A program made the translations under genes and the position numbers. The notes under the pieces are model-generated. The model saw only the letters and a list, made by a program, of their open reading frames with translations. It was not told where the DNA came from and made no database searches. From an uncultured Oscillospiraceae bacterium (lineage in GTDB: Bacteria > Bacillota > Clostridia > Oscillospirales > Acutalibacteraceae), in contig URGH01000002.1 in assembly GCA_900547305.1 (NCBI GenBank), forward strand, positions 26,488 to 90,487: a stretch of 64,000 nt of DNA. The letters run 5' to 3'. Numbering within the stretch: position 1 is the stretch's first letter; every line of letters starts with the position of its first letter. Below are positions 17,980 through 24,874 of the stretch, piece after piece.

Positions 17980-17989
17980 GGGTGAAAAA

Positions 17990-18442
17990 ATGAAAAGCTA
18001 CACAACAAAATCCCCCGAAGAAACTGAAAGCATAGGCTTTCGGCTGGCGCAAACCCTGCGCGGCGGCGAGGTTATAGCCTTTCGCGGGGGTCTCGGAATG
18101 GGCAAAACCTGCTTTACGCGGGGGCTTGCGCGCGGGCTCGGCTTTACGGGCACGGTTACGTCCCCTACCTTTGCGCTTATAAACGAATATATCGGCGGCA
18201 GGCTGCCGCTTTATCATTTTGATATGTACCGAATATCAAGCTGGGAAGACCTTTATTCCACCGGTTTTTTTGAGTACGCAGAGCAAGGCGGAGTAATTGC
18301 GGCTGAGTGGAGCGAAAACATTGAAAACGCCCTGCCCGCAGGCACTGTAACCGTCAGCTTTGAACAAACGGGCGAAAACGAACGCGTGATAAATATTGAC
18401 GGTGCGGATGATATTGATTTAACGGAGACTGAAACACAATGA
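17990..18442 (+). CDS. tsaE: tRNA threonylcarbamoyladenosine ATPase TsaE
   Basis: This 150-residue P-loop ATPase has Walker A FRGGLGMGKTCFTRGLA near residue 33, the conserved SPTFALINEY and the YHFDMYR strand, then AAEWSEN. It forms part of the TsaB-TsaD-TsaE machinery that makes t6A37 in tRNAs reading ANN codons. The ATG at 17990 has AAGGGTG upstream; the longer frame is not family-like. It overlaps tsaB by 4 bases. tsaD is not in this window. Confidence 0.95.
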   Translation: MKSYTTKSPEETESIGFRLAQTLRGGEVIAFRGGLGMGKTCFTRGLARGLGFTGTVTSPTFALINEYIGGRLPLYHFDMYRISSWEDLYSTGFFEYAEQGGVIAAEWSENIENALPAGTVTVSFEQTGENERVINIDGADDIDLTETETQ

Positions 18443-19155
18443 AAATACTTTCTCTTGAATGTACGGCGGGTCCTGCCTCTGCCGCAATAACCGAGGGCGG
18501 GCGTGTTATAGCATCCGCCTTTGTAAACGTAAAGCTTACCCACTCGCAAACCCTTTTGCCTATGGCAGAGGGGCTTTTTGCCGCGGCAAGGCTTAATTTG
18601 CAGGATATTGACGGGCTGGCAATAAACGCGGGTCCGGGCTCGTTTACCGGGGTGCGCATAGGCATAAGCGCCGCAAAGGGGCTTGCCGCCGCTCGGAATT
18701 TGCCCTGCGTGGGGGTATCTACCCTTTTATCGCTCGCCTTTAACTACCGCGATACCGATTGCATTGTGTGCGCGGTTATGGACGCGCGCTGCAGCCAGGT
18801 ATACAACGCGATTTTTGATATTTCGGGCGGCAAAATTACCCGCCTGTGCGAGGACAGAGCGGTTTTATGCGAAGAACTTGCGGAAAATTTAAAAAAAGTG
18901 TCGCAAAACGGAGAAAAACGTGTTATAATAGTGGGCGACGGCACAGACGTGTTCTTCCCGTTTGCCGAAAATATACCCGGCGTTTGTAAATCGGCGCCCG
19001 AGCGCAGGTATCAAAACGCGGTATCCGTAGCCCTTGCGGCAGAGGATATATTTAAAAACGGCTTATCCGTAACGCCGGACAAGCTGCTGCCCGTATATTT
19101 AAGGCTGCCCCAGGCAGAACGCGAGCTTAAAAAGAAAAAAGAGGTGAGCTTATGA
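18439..19155 (+). CDS. tsaB: TsaB, t6A biosynthesis dimerization protein
   Basis: This 238-residue protein has the ASKHA-type fold. Seen are the N-terminal ILSLECTAG, the HSQTLLP segment and AINAGPGSFTGVRIG near residue 60, all typical of TsaB. It binds TsaD and TsaE to form the t6A synthase. It starts at the tsaE stop with ATGA overlap and itself overlaps rpiB by 4 bases. Confidence 0.95.
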   Translation: MKILSLECTAGPASAAITEGGRVIASAFVNVKLTHSQTLLPMAEGLFAAARLNLQDIDGLAINAGPGSFTGVRIGISAAKGLAAARNLPCVGVSTLLSLAFNYRDTDCIVCAVMDARCSQVYNAIFDISGGKITRLCEDRAVLCEELAENLKKVSQNGEKRVIIVGDGTDVFFPFAENIPGVCKSAPERRYQNAVSVALAAEDIFKNGLSVTPDKLLPVYLRLPQAERELKKKKEVSL

Positions 19156-19598
19156 AAATAGCAGTAGGCTGTGATCACGGCGGATTTGAGCATAAAAACG
19201 CAATAGTCGAGCACCTGACCGCCGAGGGCTTTGAGGTGCAGGATTTCGGCATATACGAAAATAAATCGGTCGATTACCCCGAAATAGCGCTAAAGGTTGC
19301 AAACAGCATTAAAAACGGCGAAAACGAGCTGGGAATACTTATTTGCGGCACAGGCATAGGTATGTCGCTTGCGGCAAATAAGGTGAACGGCATACGCGCC
19401 GCCGCCTGCAGCGAGCATTTCTCGGCAAAATACACCAGACTTCACAATAACTCCAACATATTATGTCTCGGCGGCAGAGTAATAGGTATCGGCACGGCGC
19501 TTGAGCTGTGCGATATTTTTGTCAACACCGAGTTTGAGGGCGGGCGTCATCAGCGCCGCGTTGATATGATAACCGAAATTGAAAAATCTAATTCTTAA
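19152..19598 (+). CDS. rpiB: Ribose-5-phosphate isomerase B
   Basis: This 148-residue enzyme begins MKIAVGCDHGGFEHK and contains the phosphate/catalytic stretch CGTGIGMSLAANKVNGIRAA, with the expected cysteine of the LacA/RpiB family near residue 66, and HNNSNILCLGGRVIG. It interconverts ribose-5-phosphate and ribulose-5-phosphate. Placement between tsaB and upp links pentose phosphate to pyrimidine salvage, a frequent arrangement in Clostridia. Confidence 0.95.
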   Translation: MKIAVGCDHGGFEHKNAIVEHLTAEGFEVQDFGIYENKSVDYPEIALKVANSIKNGENELGILICGTGIGMSLAANKVNGIRAAACSEHFSAKYTRLHNNSNILCLGGRVIGIGTALELCDIFVNTEFEGGRHQRRVDMITEIEKSNS

Positions 19599-19612
19599 GG
19601 GAGTAATAAGCA

Positions 19613-20245
19613 ATGAAAGATAACGTATTTATTATGGACCACCCGCTTATTCAGCATAAGCTTTCCATCCTGCGCGATGAAAAAACAGGCTCTAAGCAGT
19701 TCCGCGAGCTTGTAAGCGAAATAGCAATGCTTATGTGCTATGAATCAACAAGAGACCTGCCGCTTACCGAGGTTGAAATAAAGACCCCGATAACCACCGC
19801 CAAAACCAAAAAGCTTGCCGGCAGAAAAATGGCGTTTGTACCCATTTTAAGAGCGGGGCTCGGTATGGTAGACGGCGTTTTAAGCCTTATTCCTGCGGCT
19901 AAGGTGGGTCATATAGGTATGTACCGCGACCCCGAAACACACAAGCCGGTTGATTACTACTGCAAGCTGCCCGCCGACCTTAACGAGCGCGATGTTTTTG
20001 TGCTTGACCCCATGCTTGCAACGGGCGGCAGCGCTATTGACGCGGTTACCAGAATAAAGGAATTTAACCCCAAGCGCATTAAGTTTATGTGCATTATAGC
20101 CGCTCCCGAGGGAATTGAGGCATTCACCGCCGCTCACCCCGACGTGCCGGTTTACTGCGCGGGACTTGACGACCACCTTAACGACCACTGCTATATAGTC
20201 CCCGGTCTCGGTGACGCGGGCGACCGTATTTTCGGTACAAAATAA
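19613..20245 (+). CDS. upp: Uracil phosphoribosyltransferase
   Basis: This 210-residue enzyme has [13 protein letters not shown] near residue 83, the PRPP-binding [15 protein letters not shown] near residue 130, and the C-terminal uracil-binding [13 protein letters not shown]. It converts uracil and PRPP to UMP. The ribosome site is AAGGGAG upstream of the ATG. It is the last gene of the tsaE operon, followed by a large perfect hairpin. Confidence 0.97.
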   Translation: MKDNVFIMDHPLIQHKLSILRDEKTGSKQFRELVSEIAMLMCYESTRDLPLTEVEIKTPITTAKTKKLAGRKMAFVPILRAGLGMVDGVLSLIPAAKVGHIGMYRDPETHKPVDYYCKLPADLNERDVFVLDPMLATGGSAIDAVTRIKEFNPKRIKFMCIIAAPEGIEAFTAAHPDVPVYCAGLDDHLNDHCYIVPGLGDAGDRIFGTK

Positions 20246-20253
20246 GCAGAAAT

Positions 20254-20303
20254 AAAGCATTTCCCCGAGCTTTGACTAGTACCAAAGCTCGGGGAAATGC
20301 TTT
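20254..20303. terminator. Perfect 21-bp hairpin after upp
   Basis: The arms 20254-20274 and 20283-20303 are perfectly complementary over 21 bases, with an 8-base loop ACTAGTAC. Each arm has a central CCCCGAGC/GCTCGGGG block flanked by AAAGC and GCTTT. It can stop transcription from either side, between upp and the converging XRE gene. There is no long T run, only CTTTAATAT. Confidence 0.8.
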
Positions 20304-20330
20304 AATATAAGAAACGTCCGTGTGTGATTG

Positions 20331-20552
20331 CTATTTTTTAATGGGCGTAGGAGTATCGGAAAGGCCAATCATGTAATCCGCAGATATATTATAAAAACGG
20401 CAAAGGATTACCAGGTCCTCAATTTTGAGCTCCGCCCGTCCCGTTTCTATATGATTATATCCCTGTTGACTTTTTTGCAAAAGCCTGCCTATTTCCGCTT
20501 GCGTCAGATCGTGATCCTCCCGTATGTTTCTTATTCTTGTGCGGTAATCCAT
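20331..20552 (-). CDS. XRE-family HTH repressor (module 1)
   Basis: This 73-residue protein is a single Cro/CI-type helix-turn-helix: IRNIREDHDLTQAEIGRLLQ, then the recognition helix region SQQGYNHIETGRAE, closing with the RFYNISADYMIGLSD motif common in small Firmicute regulators. There is no extra sensing domain. It is divergent from the DUF4352-like lipoprotein gene, and palindromic TTGAGTAT sites lie between them. The inferred role is repression of the lipoprotein gene and perhaps of itself. Confidence 0.85.
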   Translation of the reverse strand: MDYRTRIRNIREDHDLTQAEIGRLLQKSQQGYNHIETGRAELKIEDLVILCRFYNISADYMIGLSDTPTPIKK

Positions 20553-20590
20553 ATAATAACCCCCTTAATTATATATTTCAATTTTATTTA

Positions 20591-20634
20591 CTCATAAATT
20601 GAGTATTGACAAATACTCAAAGATTGAGTATAAT
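20591..20634 (+). promoter_or_regulatory. Promoter with overlapping palindromic operator, module 1
   Basis: TTGACA (20606-20611) and TATAAT (20629-20634) are separated by exactly 17 bases. A perfect inverted repeat, TTGAGTATT at 20599-20607 and AATACTCAA at 20612-20620 with a 4-base spacer, overlaps the -35. A third half-site TTGAGTAT (20624-20631) overlaps the -10, and CTCA at 20591-20594 forms a fourth partial half-site with TTGAG. The arrangement predicts tight repression, most likely by the adjacent XRE protein. Confidence 0.75.
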
Positions 20635-20667
20635 GTATTTAAAATATTAAACACGGGGGTTAAATTC

Positions 20668-21192
20668 ATGAAAAAAATTCTGTCTTTTTTATTGGTTACA
20701 TTTCTCTGCTTTGCGCTTTCGGCATGCGATATTGAAGATTCGCCGCAAAAAGAGCCTTACGACAGTTCATCAGTTACGGTACAGACCGCAAAACCGGAAG
20801 ATTACAAATTAAACGAAACCGCGGTTTTTAAAAACATAAAGGTTACCGCAACGGAAATAAAAGAATCCAACGGCGGCGAGTTTTTCGGACCGGACGAAGG
20901 AAATGTTTTTGTAGGTGTAAAATTTGTAATAGAAAATATATCCGATGAAAGTCAGTCAATAAGCAGTTTATTATTGTTTGATCCGTACGCGGATGATGTG
21001 AAATGCGAATATTCAATAACCGCAAACGCGGATTTCGGCGGCGGTACTCTTGACGGCGAAATAGCCGCCGGAAAAAGAATGGAAGGGTGGTACGCAGTTG
21101 AAGTACCGTCAGGCTGGTCAAAGATAGATCTTGATGTTAAGTCTTCGTGGCTTTCGGGAAGCTCGGCAAGATTTGTATTTAATAAATCATAA
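20668..21192 (+). CDS. DUF4352-like secreted lipoprotein
   Basis: This 174-residue protein has a lipoprotein signal peptide: MKKILSF, a hydrophobic core and the lipobox LSAC with Cys20. The mature part is an immunoglobulin-like beta sandwich of the DUF4352/telokin type (VFVGVKFVIENISDESQSIS... WYAVEVPSGW), a domain found in many Gram-positive lipoproteins of unknown role. The ATG at 20668 was chosen for the signal peptide and the GGGGG before it; the longer frame starts upstream of the promoter -10. It is probably controlled by the divergent XRE gene. Confidence 0.82.
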   Translation: MKKILSFLLVTFLCFALSACDIEDSPQKEPYDSSSVTVQTAKPEDYKLNETAVFKNIKVTATEIKESNGGEFFGPDEGNVFVGVKFVIENISDESQSISSLLLFDPYADDVKCEYSITANADFGGGTLDGEIAAGKRMEGWYAVEVPSGWSKIDLDVKSSWLSGSSARFVFNKS

Positions 21193-21280
21193 GTATAAGA
21201 ATCGGAAGCCGATTTGCCTCTCCTGTGTAAGGGGTCTATTTTCCTACAGTGCGGAGAAAATGTCGCGCAGCGACAAAATC

Positions 21281-21327
21281 GGCTCCCTTGTGTAAAGGGA
21301 GCTGTTGAGCGCAGCGAAACTGAGGGA
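21281..21327 (+). repeat. Dispersed hairpin repeat, copy A
   Basis: A GCTCCCTT/AAGGGAGC hairpin (8-bp stem, 5-base loop) is followed by a near-palindromic GTTGAGCGCAGCGAAAC and then the tail ACTGAGGGA. The same order recurs in copies B to F. A further hairpin TGTCG/CGACA lies just upstream at 21261-21275. Confidence 0.7.
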
Positions 21328-21372
21328 TTGTAAAAAAATAAAGCTAATCAATAGCCTAAGACTTGTTTGAAT

Positions 21373-21423
21373 ACCCCTCAGTCAACTTCGTTGACAGCTC
21401 CCCTCTATAAAAAGAGGGGAGCC
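21373..21423 (-). repeat. Dispersed hairpin repeat, copy B (inverted)
   Basis: On the minus strand this reads GGCTCCCCTC, a short loop, GAGGGGAGCTGTC, an imperfect palindrome and ACTGAGGGGT. It faces copy A tail to tail across about 45 bases. Confidence 0.7.
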
Positions 21424-21464
21424 TTTGGTTTGCAGAAACCCTGCCTCCCCGGTGTTTGGGTGCG

Positions 21465-21543
21465 GGTGTCCGGGGGACACCTCTGCAAAGCAGAAGCACC
21501 GACCGAGGCGGCAGCCGAGACGGTGTCATGCGCGAGCTATGAC
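21465..21543. repeat. Cluster of short hairpins between repeat copies
   Basis: Three small perfect inverted repeats follow each other: GGTGTCC/GGACACC (21465-21481), TCTGC/GCAGA (21482-21494) and GTCAT/ATGAC (21525-21543). The gene-free stretch 21193-21590 therefore consists of repeat copies A and B plus this hairpin-rich filler. A short open frame here has no ribosome site and no recognisable product. Confidence 0.5.
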
Positions 21544-21560
21544 GGAGGGGTTGTTACAAG

Positions 21561-21634
21561 CCAGACTTAGATATTAGACCTTAAATAAATACCCCTCAGT
21601 CGCCCGGCGGCGCTAACCGCTGACCGCGGCGGAG
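21561..21634 (-). repeat. Dispersed hairpin repeat, copy F, merged with a gene end
   Basis: On the minus strand it reads CCGCCGCGGTCAGCGG, a GC-rich palindrome, CGACTGAGGGGTATT and a tail GTCTAATATCTAAGTCTGG. The middle is nearest to copy D and the tail to copy C. The TGA inside ACTGAGGGG is the stop codon of the small gene at 21596-21940. Confidence 0.65.
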
Positions 21635-21940
21635 TTGTTTATTAAGCTCCTGCCCCCGTTTTTCAAGCTCTTTCATAAAATTCACTCCCGCAATAAATCC
21701 GAGCTGAAAGTATGTATCTCTTATTACAGCATCGCGGCTTGCAATTTCCTTATAAAATCTATCGCGTTCATCTTCATTTTTAAAATAAGAATTTATAAGC
21801 CTTTCGGTGCGGCACTCCATATTTCTTATTGCGGTTTCATAGTCAAGGTCTTCCTTTTCAATAAGACTTTGCCCTAAGTCTAAAAAATAATCGCTTAGTT
21901 CAGATAACTTACACCTTTTTAACATATTTGAAAATTCCAT
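21596..21940 (-). CDS. Small hypothetical protein, cargo of XRE module 2
   Basis: This 114-residue, mostly helical, charged protein (MEFSNMLKRCKLSEL... ) has no signal peptide and no recognised motif. A central part YFKNEDERDRFYKEIASRD and FQLGFIAGVNFMKELEKRGQEL suggest helical bundles, as in small phage- or XRE-associated proteins. The start has GAGGG about 9 bases upstream. The last 12 or so residues (LRRGQRLAPPGD) and the stop codon are encoded by a dispersed repeat, so the original C-terminus was probably different. It is divergent from the XRE gene at 22057, with a palindrome over its promoter. The function is unknown. Confidence 0.65.
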   Translation of the reverse strand: MEFSNMLKRCKLSELSDYFLDLGQSLIEKEDLDYETAIRNMECRTERLINSYFKNEDERDRFYKEIASRDAVIRDTYFQLGFIAGVNFMKELEKRGQELNKQLRRGQRLAPPGD

Positions 21941-21976
21941 ATATCTTTACCCTCTCTTAATAATATTTACTATTAA

Positions 21977-22012
21977 ATTATACACTACATATGATGTAAT
22001 GTCAATACATTA
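21977..22012 (-). promoter_or_regulatory. Promoter with overlapping palindromic operator, module 2
   Basis: On the minus strand TTGACA (22005-22000) and TATAAT (21982-21977) are exactly 17 bases apart and drive the small gene ending at 21596. A palindrome TAATGT-CAAT-ACATTA (21997-22012) covers the -35. Copies of ATGATGTA at 21991-21998 and 22016-22023 flank it and may be extra half-sites. A TATAAT at 22027-22032 probably serves the XRE gene in the other direction. Confidence 0.7.
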
Positions 22013-22056
22013 TTTATGATGTATGATATAATTTTAAAAAAAGGCGGTAGGGAAAT

Positions 22057-22290
22057 ATGAAGAAATATTATGAGATTTTAAGGGAATTAAGAGAAGATAA
22101 AGAACCAAAAACAAATCAAAAGGAAATTGCAAAAATTCTCGGTACAAGCCAACAGTACTACAGCGAATATGAAAACGGAAAACGACCCCTGCCACTGGAG
22201 CATTTAGTAACGCTTTGTAAGTATTATAATGTATCGGCAGATTATATTTTAGGTCTGCCCGAAAATATGCCTTTCCCGAAAAGGCAGTAA
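22057..22290 (+). CDS. XRE-family HTH repressor (module 2)
   Basis: This 77-residue Cro/CI-type regulator has KTNQKEIAKILGTSQQYYSEYENGKRPLP as the helix-turn-helix and CKYYNVSADYILGLPEN after it, the same layout as the module 1 repressor but clearly diverged. The N-terminal LREDKEPKT insertion is a few residues longer. AAAGGCGGTAGGG precedes the ATG. The palindromic site upstream is its likely target. Confidence 0.88.
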   Translation: MKKYYEILRELREDKEPKTNQKEIAKILGTSQQYYSEYENGKRPLPLEHLVTLCKYYNVSADYILGLPENMPFPKRQ

Positions 22291-22325
22291 ACTAAAGCGG
22301 CAGAACTCGGTTCTGCCGCTTTAGT
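22291..22325. terminator. Intrinsic terminator after XRE module 2
   Basis: A perfect 15-bp stem (22291-22305 with 22311-22325) has a 5-base loop CTCGG, followed by TTTTTT on the plus strand. It separates the XRE gene from the converging thrS. Confidence 0.9.
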
Positions 22326-22332
22326 TTTTTAA

Positions 22333-24279
22333 TTATTTTATTACCCGGCTTTTATCTTCCGAAACTGCGCGTTCAATAAACTCATCCGCCGTCATAGAGC
22401 CAAGGTCGCCGTTTTCGCCGCGCTCTCTAACCGAAAGCGTGCCGTTTTCCACCTCGTTATCGCCGATTATGAGCATATAGGGCACCTTTTGCAGCCTTGC
22501 CTCACGGATTTTATAGCCTATCTTCTCGTTGCGGTCGTCCAGTTCCACGCGAATACCCTTTTCTTCAAGGCGGCGCTTAATATCGCACGCGTAGTCGCAG
22601 TGGCGGTCGGCAATAGTTAAAAGCTTTACCTGAACGGGGGCTAACCACATCGGGAACGCGCCCGCGTACTTTTCAATAAGCAACGCGAGAGTTCTTTCGT
22701 AGCAGCCGATAGAGGTACGGTGAATAATATAGGGGTTTTTCTTCACGCCGTCGCGGTCGACATATTCCATACCGAATTTCTCTGCGAGCATCTGGTCTAT
22801 CTGAATGGTGATAAGCGTGTCTTCCTTGCCGTAAACGTTCTTTATTTGAATATCGAGCTTAGGTCCGTAGAAAGCCGCCTCGCCGATACCTATTTTATAG
22901 GGGATTTCAAGGTGGTCGAGTATCTTTTTCATAACTCCCTGCGCCTCGTCCCACTGCTCGGGCGTGCCTATATATTTATCGCGGTCAGCGGGATCCCACT
23001 GTGAGAAACGGTAGGAAACATCCTCATAAAGCCCCAAAGTTTTGAGCATATAAATTGCAAGCTCCAGGCAGCCGCGGAACTCCTGCTCTAATTGGTCGGG
23101 GGTGCACATTAAGTGACCCTCGGAAATTGTGAACTGACGAACCCTTATAAGACCGTGCATTTCGCCGCTGTCCTCATTGCGGAAAAGCGTTGAGGTCTCG
23201 TTATAACGCAGAGGCAGGTCACGGTAAGAGCGCGCGCGATTTAAATATGCCTGATACTGGAACGGGCATGTCATGGGGCGCAGTGCAAAGCACTCTTTGG
23301 TTTCGTCGTTCGGGTCGCCCAAAATAAACATACCGTCAAGGTAGTGATCCCAGTGACCCGAAAGCTTGTAAAGCTCGCGCTTTGCCATATAGGGGGTTTT
23401 GGTAAGCTGCCAGCCGCGGCGCGCCTCTTCATCCTCAACAAAGCGCTGCAAAATCTGAATTATTTTAGCGCCCTTGGGCAGCAATATCGGCAAGCCCTGA
23501 CCTATAATATCAACGGTTGTGAAAAGCTCCAATTCGCGCCCCAACTTGTTGTGGTCGCGCTTTTTAGCCTCTTCAAGCATATTAAGGTGCGCTTCAAGCT
23601 CGCTCGCCTTCGGGAAAGCCGTGCCGTAAACGCGGCAGAGCATTTTCTTTGAGGAATCTCCGCGCCAGTATGCGCCCGTGGCGGAAGTAAGCTTAAACGC
23701 CTTAACCGCACCCGTGCTCATAAGGTGCGCGCCCGCGCACAAATCGGTAAATTCGCCCTGCGTGTAAAAGCTTATATCCTCGCCCTCGGGAATATCCTCT
23801 GCAAGCTCAACCTTATAAGGCTCATTCTTTTCCTTAAAGAACTCAACCGCATCGTTTCTGCTTTTATAGCTGCGCTCAAGCTTTATATCCTCTTTTACTA
23901 TTTTCTTCATTTCCGCCTCAATTTTCGCAAGGTCCTCGGGCGTAAATTTGGTTTCTACGTCAAAATCATAGTAAAATCCGTCGTCAACTGCGGGGCCTAT
24001 TGCAAGCTTTGCCTCGGGGTAAAGCCTTTTTACCGCCTGCGCCATAATATGCGAAGCGGTATGGCGAAATGTCCATTTGCCGTAATCGTCTTCAAACGTT
24101 AAAATTTCAAGCTCGCAGTCTTCGTTCAGCGTATCGCGCAAATCGGCGTTTTTGCCGTTTATTCTGGCAGCGCAGGCGTTGCGCACAAGCCCCATGCTTA
24201 TTTCCTTTGCGGCTTCATAAGCGGAAATTCCGGCGGGGAATTCCTTTACGCTGCCGTCCTTTAAAGTAACCTTTATCAT
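22333..24279 (-). CDS. thrS: Threonyl-tRNA synthetase
   Basis: This is a 648-residue class II synthetase. The domains in order are an N-terminal TGS domain (about 1-60), an editing domain with HTASHIMAQAV near residue 73 and a later conserved Cys in the CAGAH motif, a catalytic core with motif 2 near RNEDSGEMHGLIRVRQFT and the zinc/threonine-binding region ALRPMTCPFQY, and an anticodon-binding domain (about 545-648). It charges tRNA-Thr and removes mischarged Ser. The gene is preceded by a T-box leader and follows its own promoter at about 24.58 kb. Confidence 0.97.
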   Translation of the reverse strand: MIKVTLKDGSVKEFPAGISAYEAAKEISMGLVRNACAARINGKNADLRDTLNEDCELEILTFEDDYGKWTFRHTASHIMAQAVKRLYPEAKLAIGPAVDDGFYYDFDVETKFTPEDLAKIEAEMKKIVKEDIKLERSYKSRNDAVEFFKEKNEPYKVELAEDIPEGEDISFYTQGEFTDLCAGAHLMSTGAVKAFKLTSATGAYWRGDSSKKMLCRVYGTAFPKASELEAHLNMLEEAKKRDHNKLGRELELFTTVDIIGQGLPILLPKGAKIIQILQRFVEDEEARRGWQLTKTPYMAKRELYKLSGHWDHYLDGMFILGDPNDETKECFALRPMTCPFQYQAYLNRARSYRDLPLRYNETSTLFRNEDSGEMHGLIRVRQFTISEGHLMCTPDQLEQEFRGCLELAIYMLKTLGLYEDVSYRFSQWDPADRDKYIGTPEQWDEAQGVMKKILDHLEIPYKIGIGEAAFYGPKLDIQIKNVYGKEDTLITIQIDQMLAEKFGMEYVDRDGVKKNPYIIHRTSIGCYERTLALLIEKYAGAFPMWLAPVQVKLLTIADRHCDYACDIKRRLEEKGIRVELDDRNEKIGYKIREARLQKVPYMLIIGDNEVENGTLSVRERGENGDLGSMTADEFIERAVSEDKSRVIK

Positions 24280-24303
24280 AACCTATACCTCCGAAAAAAT
24301 AAA

Positions 24304-24333
24304 GCTCCGCCCCTCGGTTAAGAGGGACGGAGC
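24304..24333 (-). terminator. T-box-controlled intrinsic terminator of thrS
   Basis: On the minus strand a GCTCCG/CGGAGC stem is extended by CCCTC/GAGGG around a 6-base loop and is followed by TTTATTTTTT before the thrS ribosome site. It is the competing terminator of the T-box. Confidence 0.85.
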
Positions 24334-24548
24334 AAATTTAAACTGTACTCCGCGGTTCCACCCGCATTCCGTTTTTTTAAAAACGGCACTTTACTACCCT
24401 TAACGCGGGTAAAACGTCCGTGTTGCAACCCACGGCGCTCAAAGGCGGTGTTCGCTTTTTCCGGAATTTACGCGGCTTTCAGCCGACGGCTCGCGCTCTC
24501 TTTTAAATTCGCTTTGAAAAAGCTACTGTCCTTTTCAACGTTTTAACA
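24334..24548 (-). promoter_or_regulatory. T-box riboswitch leader of thrS
   Basis: The minus strand contains the hallmark T-box sequence GGGTGGAACCGCG (24363-24351), whose bulge pairs with the uncharged tRNA 3' end. Upstream is a Stem I region with GGACAGTAGC near the 5' end. In GCGAACACCGCC the triplet ACC (24449-24447) is the best candidate specifier for threonine. Uncharged tRNA-Thr should favour the antiterminator and allow thrS expression. The specifier assignment is inferred. Confidence 0.88.
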
Positions 24549-24553
24549 CATAT

Positions 24554-24582
24554 ATAATAACGCTGCGGTTAAAAAATGTCAA
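24554..24582 (-). promoter_or_regulatory. Promoter of the thrS T-box transcript
   Basis: TTGACA (24582-24577) and TATTAT (24559-24554) are 17 bases apart on the minus strand, just past the stop of the upstream small gene. Transcription would begin near 24547, at the start of the T-box leader. Confidence 0.7.
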
Positions 24583-24586
24583 GCCC

Positions 24587-24865
24587 TTAATTTTTCAGCG
24601 CTCTTTCAAGCCATACAAAGCCGAAATCAAGCGCGTCAAAAAAACTTTCCTTTACCGTTTCCTTAACCACTCTGTCCTTATCGGGTAGCTGGGTATCGCT
24701 TTTAAGCAGCTGAACGGTGACCCTTTCGGGAATTTTATCCTCTTTTGTTTCCGTAAGCACCGTGAACTTTATCACATAAGCGTCCGCCATATCGCCGTAG
24801 AAAATTTCTTTCCCGCTGCGCACAAGCGGCTTGCCCTTATAACTCAAAAATTTGTTTTCTGCCAT
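24587..24865 (-). CDS. Conserved small hypothetical protein
   Basis: This 92-residue soluble protein (MAENKFLSYKGKPLVRSG...) is predicted to be beta-rich at the start, with YVIKFTVLTETK and ERVTVQLLKSD strands, and helical at the end (ESFFDALDFGFVWLERAL). It has no cysteines and no recognised motif. It follows the next small gene by 9 bases, and the two form an operon with a consensus promoter. I do not recognise a family function. Confidence 0.75.
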   Translation of the reverse strand: MAENKFLSYKGKPLVRSGKEIFYGDMADAYVIKFTVLTETKEDKIPERVTVQLLKSDTQLPDKDRVVKETVKESFFDALDFGFVWLERALKN

Positions 24866-24874
24866 TTTTACTCC

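Noticed and set aside
20328..20597. Plus-strand open frame opposite the XRE gene
   Set aside because: It overlaps the XRE gene and the operator and has no ribosome site; the XRE product has a clear HTH.
21367..21570. 67-residue open frame in the repeat block
   Set aside because: It is made of repeat copy B and hairpins, lacks a ribosome site and resembles no protein.
20331..22325. Prophage remnant
   Set aside because: Two XRE genes alone are weak evidence; there is no integrase, portal, capsid, or att-like direct repeat around them.
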